Assembly: GCA_945871915.1 (NCBI GenBank) | Contig: CAMBXO010000011.1 | Location: 1 to 64,000 of the forward strand | Source: Singulisphaera sp. GP187 | GTDB lineage: Bacteria > Planctomycetota > Phycisphaerae > Phycisphaerales > SM1A02 | Length of the DNA: 64,000 nucleotides | Reading direction: 5' to 3' | Notes under the pieces: model-generated | Told to the model about the DNA's origin: nothing | Seen by the model: only the letters and a program-made list of their open reading frames with translations | The model's database searches: none | Translations under genes and position numbers: made by a program | In this document: in pieces, positions 63,981-64,000 of the stretch | Layout of the letters: every line of letters begins with the position of its first letter | How positions within the stretch are numbered: position 1 is the stretch's first letter

Positions 63981-64000
63981 AATTTTCCTCCAACGACATC

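Overview
The window looks like chromosome from a planctomycete, most likely of the class Phycisphaerae. The evidence is three large secreted metallopeptidases that end in dockerin-like tails carrying a CPGCPADLD element, two secreted tricorn-type proteases, a DUF1570 peptidase-like protein, a class II (B12-dependent) ribonucleotide reductase, and many short, mixed-strand transcription units. I see no insertion sequence, prophage, CRISPR array or rRNA. Two tRNA genes are present: Gly-GCC and Leu-GAG.

Layout. 1-5.8 kb: the tail of a chemotaxis receptor, a DsrE-like lipoprotein, an MscS channel fused to a cyclic-nucleotide-binding domain, an Ntn-hydrolase asparaginase, CutC, adenine deaminase and tRNA-Gly. 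5.9-13.9 kb (minus): a Rieske oxygenase, a tricorn-like protease, a glycogen-debranching enzyme and prfB, which needs a programmed +1 frameshift. 13.9-21.8 kb: aspartate aminotransferase, an M28 peptidase coupled to a lone nuoB, a STAS protein, a DUF1570 protein, a YihY membrane protein, an RsuA/RluB-type pseudouridine synthase, queE and tRNA-Leu. 21.9-30.8 kb (minus): three tandem paralogous secreted gluzincin-type metallopeptidases. 31-40.6 kb: smpB, an SDR enzyme, then ptsI-rne-dxr-rseP reading leftward. 40.8-50.3 kb: ahcY with a structured leader, an epimerase-like protein, a thiolase/ChaN pair, fbp and a second tricorn-like protease. 50.3-57.8 kb (minus): an MmgE/PrpD protein, a B12-binding/G-protein fusion, a small membrane protein and nrdJ. 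58.4-64 kb: a UvrD/PcrA helicase, prolyl oligopeptidase and serA.

How the genes fit together. The proteolytic load is high: three dockerin-tailed metallopeptidases, two tricorn-like proteases, an M28 peptidase, a prolyl oligopeptidase and a DUF1570 protein. This suggests an organism that degrades protein outside the cytoplasm and takes up peptides. Amino-acid, methyl-cycle, isoprenoid and sugar-phosphate functions are represented by single genes. B12 chemistry appears twice close together, in the mutase-chaperone fusion and in NrdJ.

The most interesting unexplained signal is the nrdJ leader (about 57779-57951, minus). An 11-bp closing stem surrounds two bulged helices, and a GC-rich hairpin with a T-rich tail lies between that domain and the nrdJ start. 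This is the architecture of a riboswitch. A second structured leader, with mutually exclusive helices that can reach the start codon, precedes ahcY (40795-40872).
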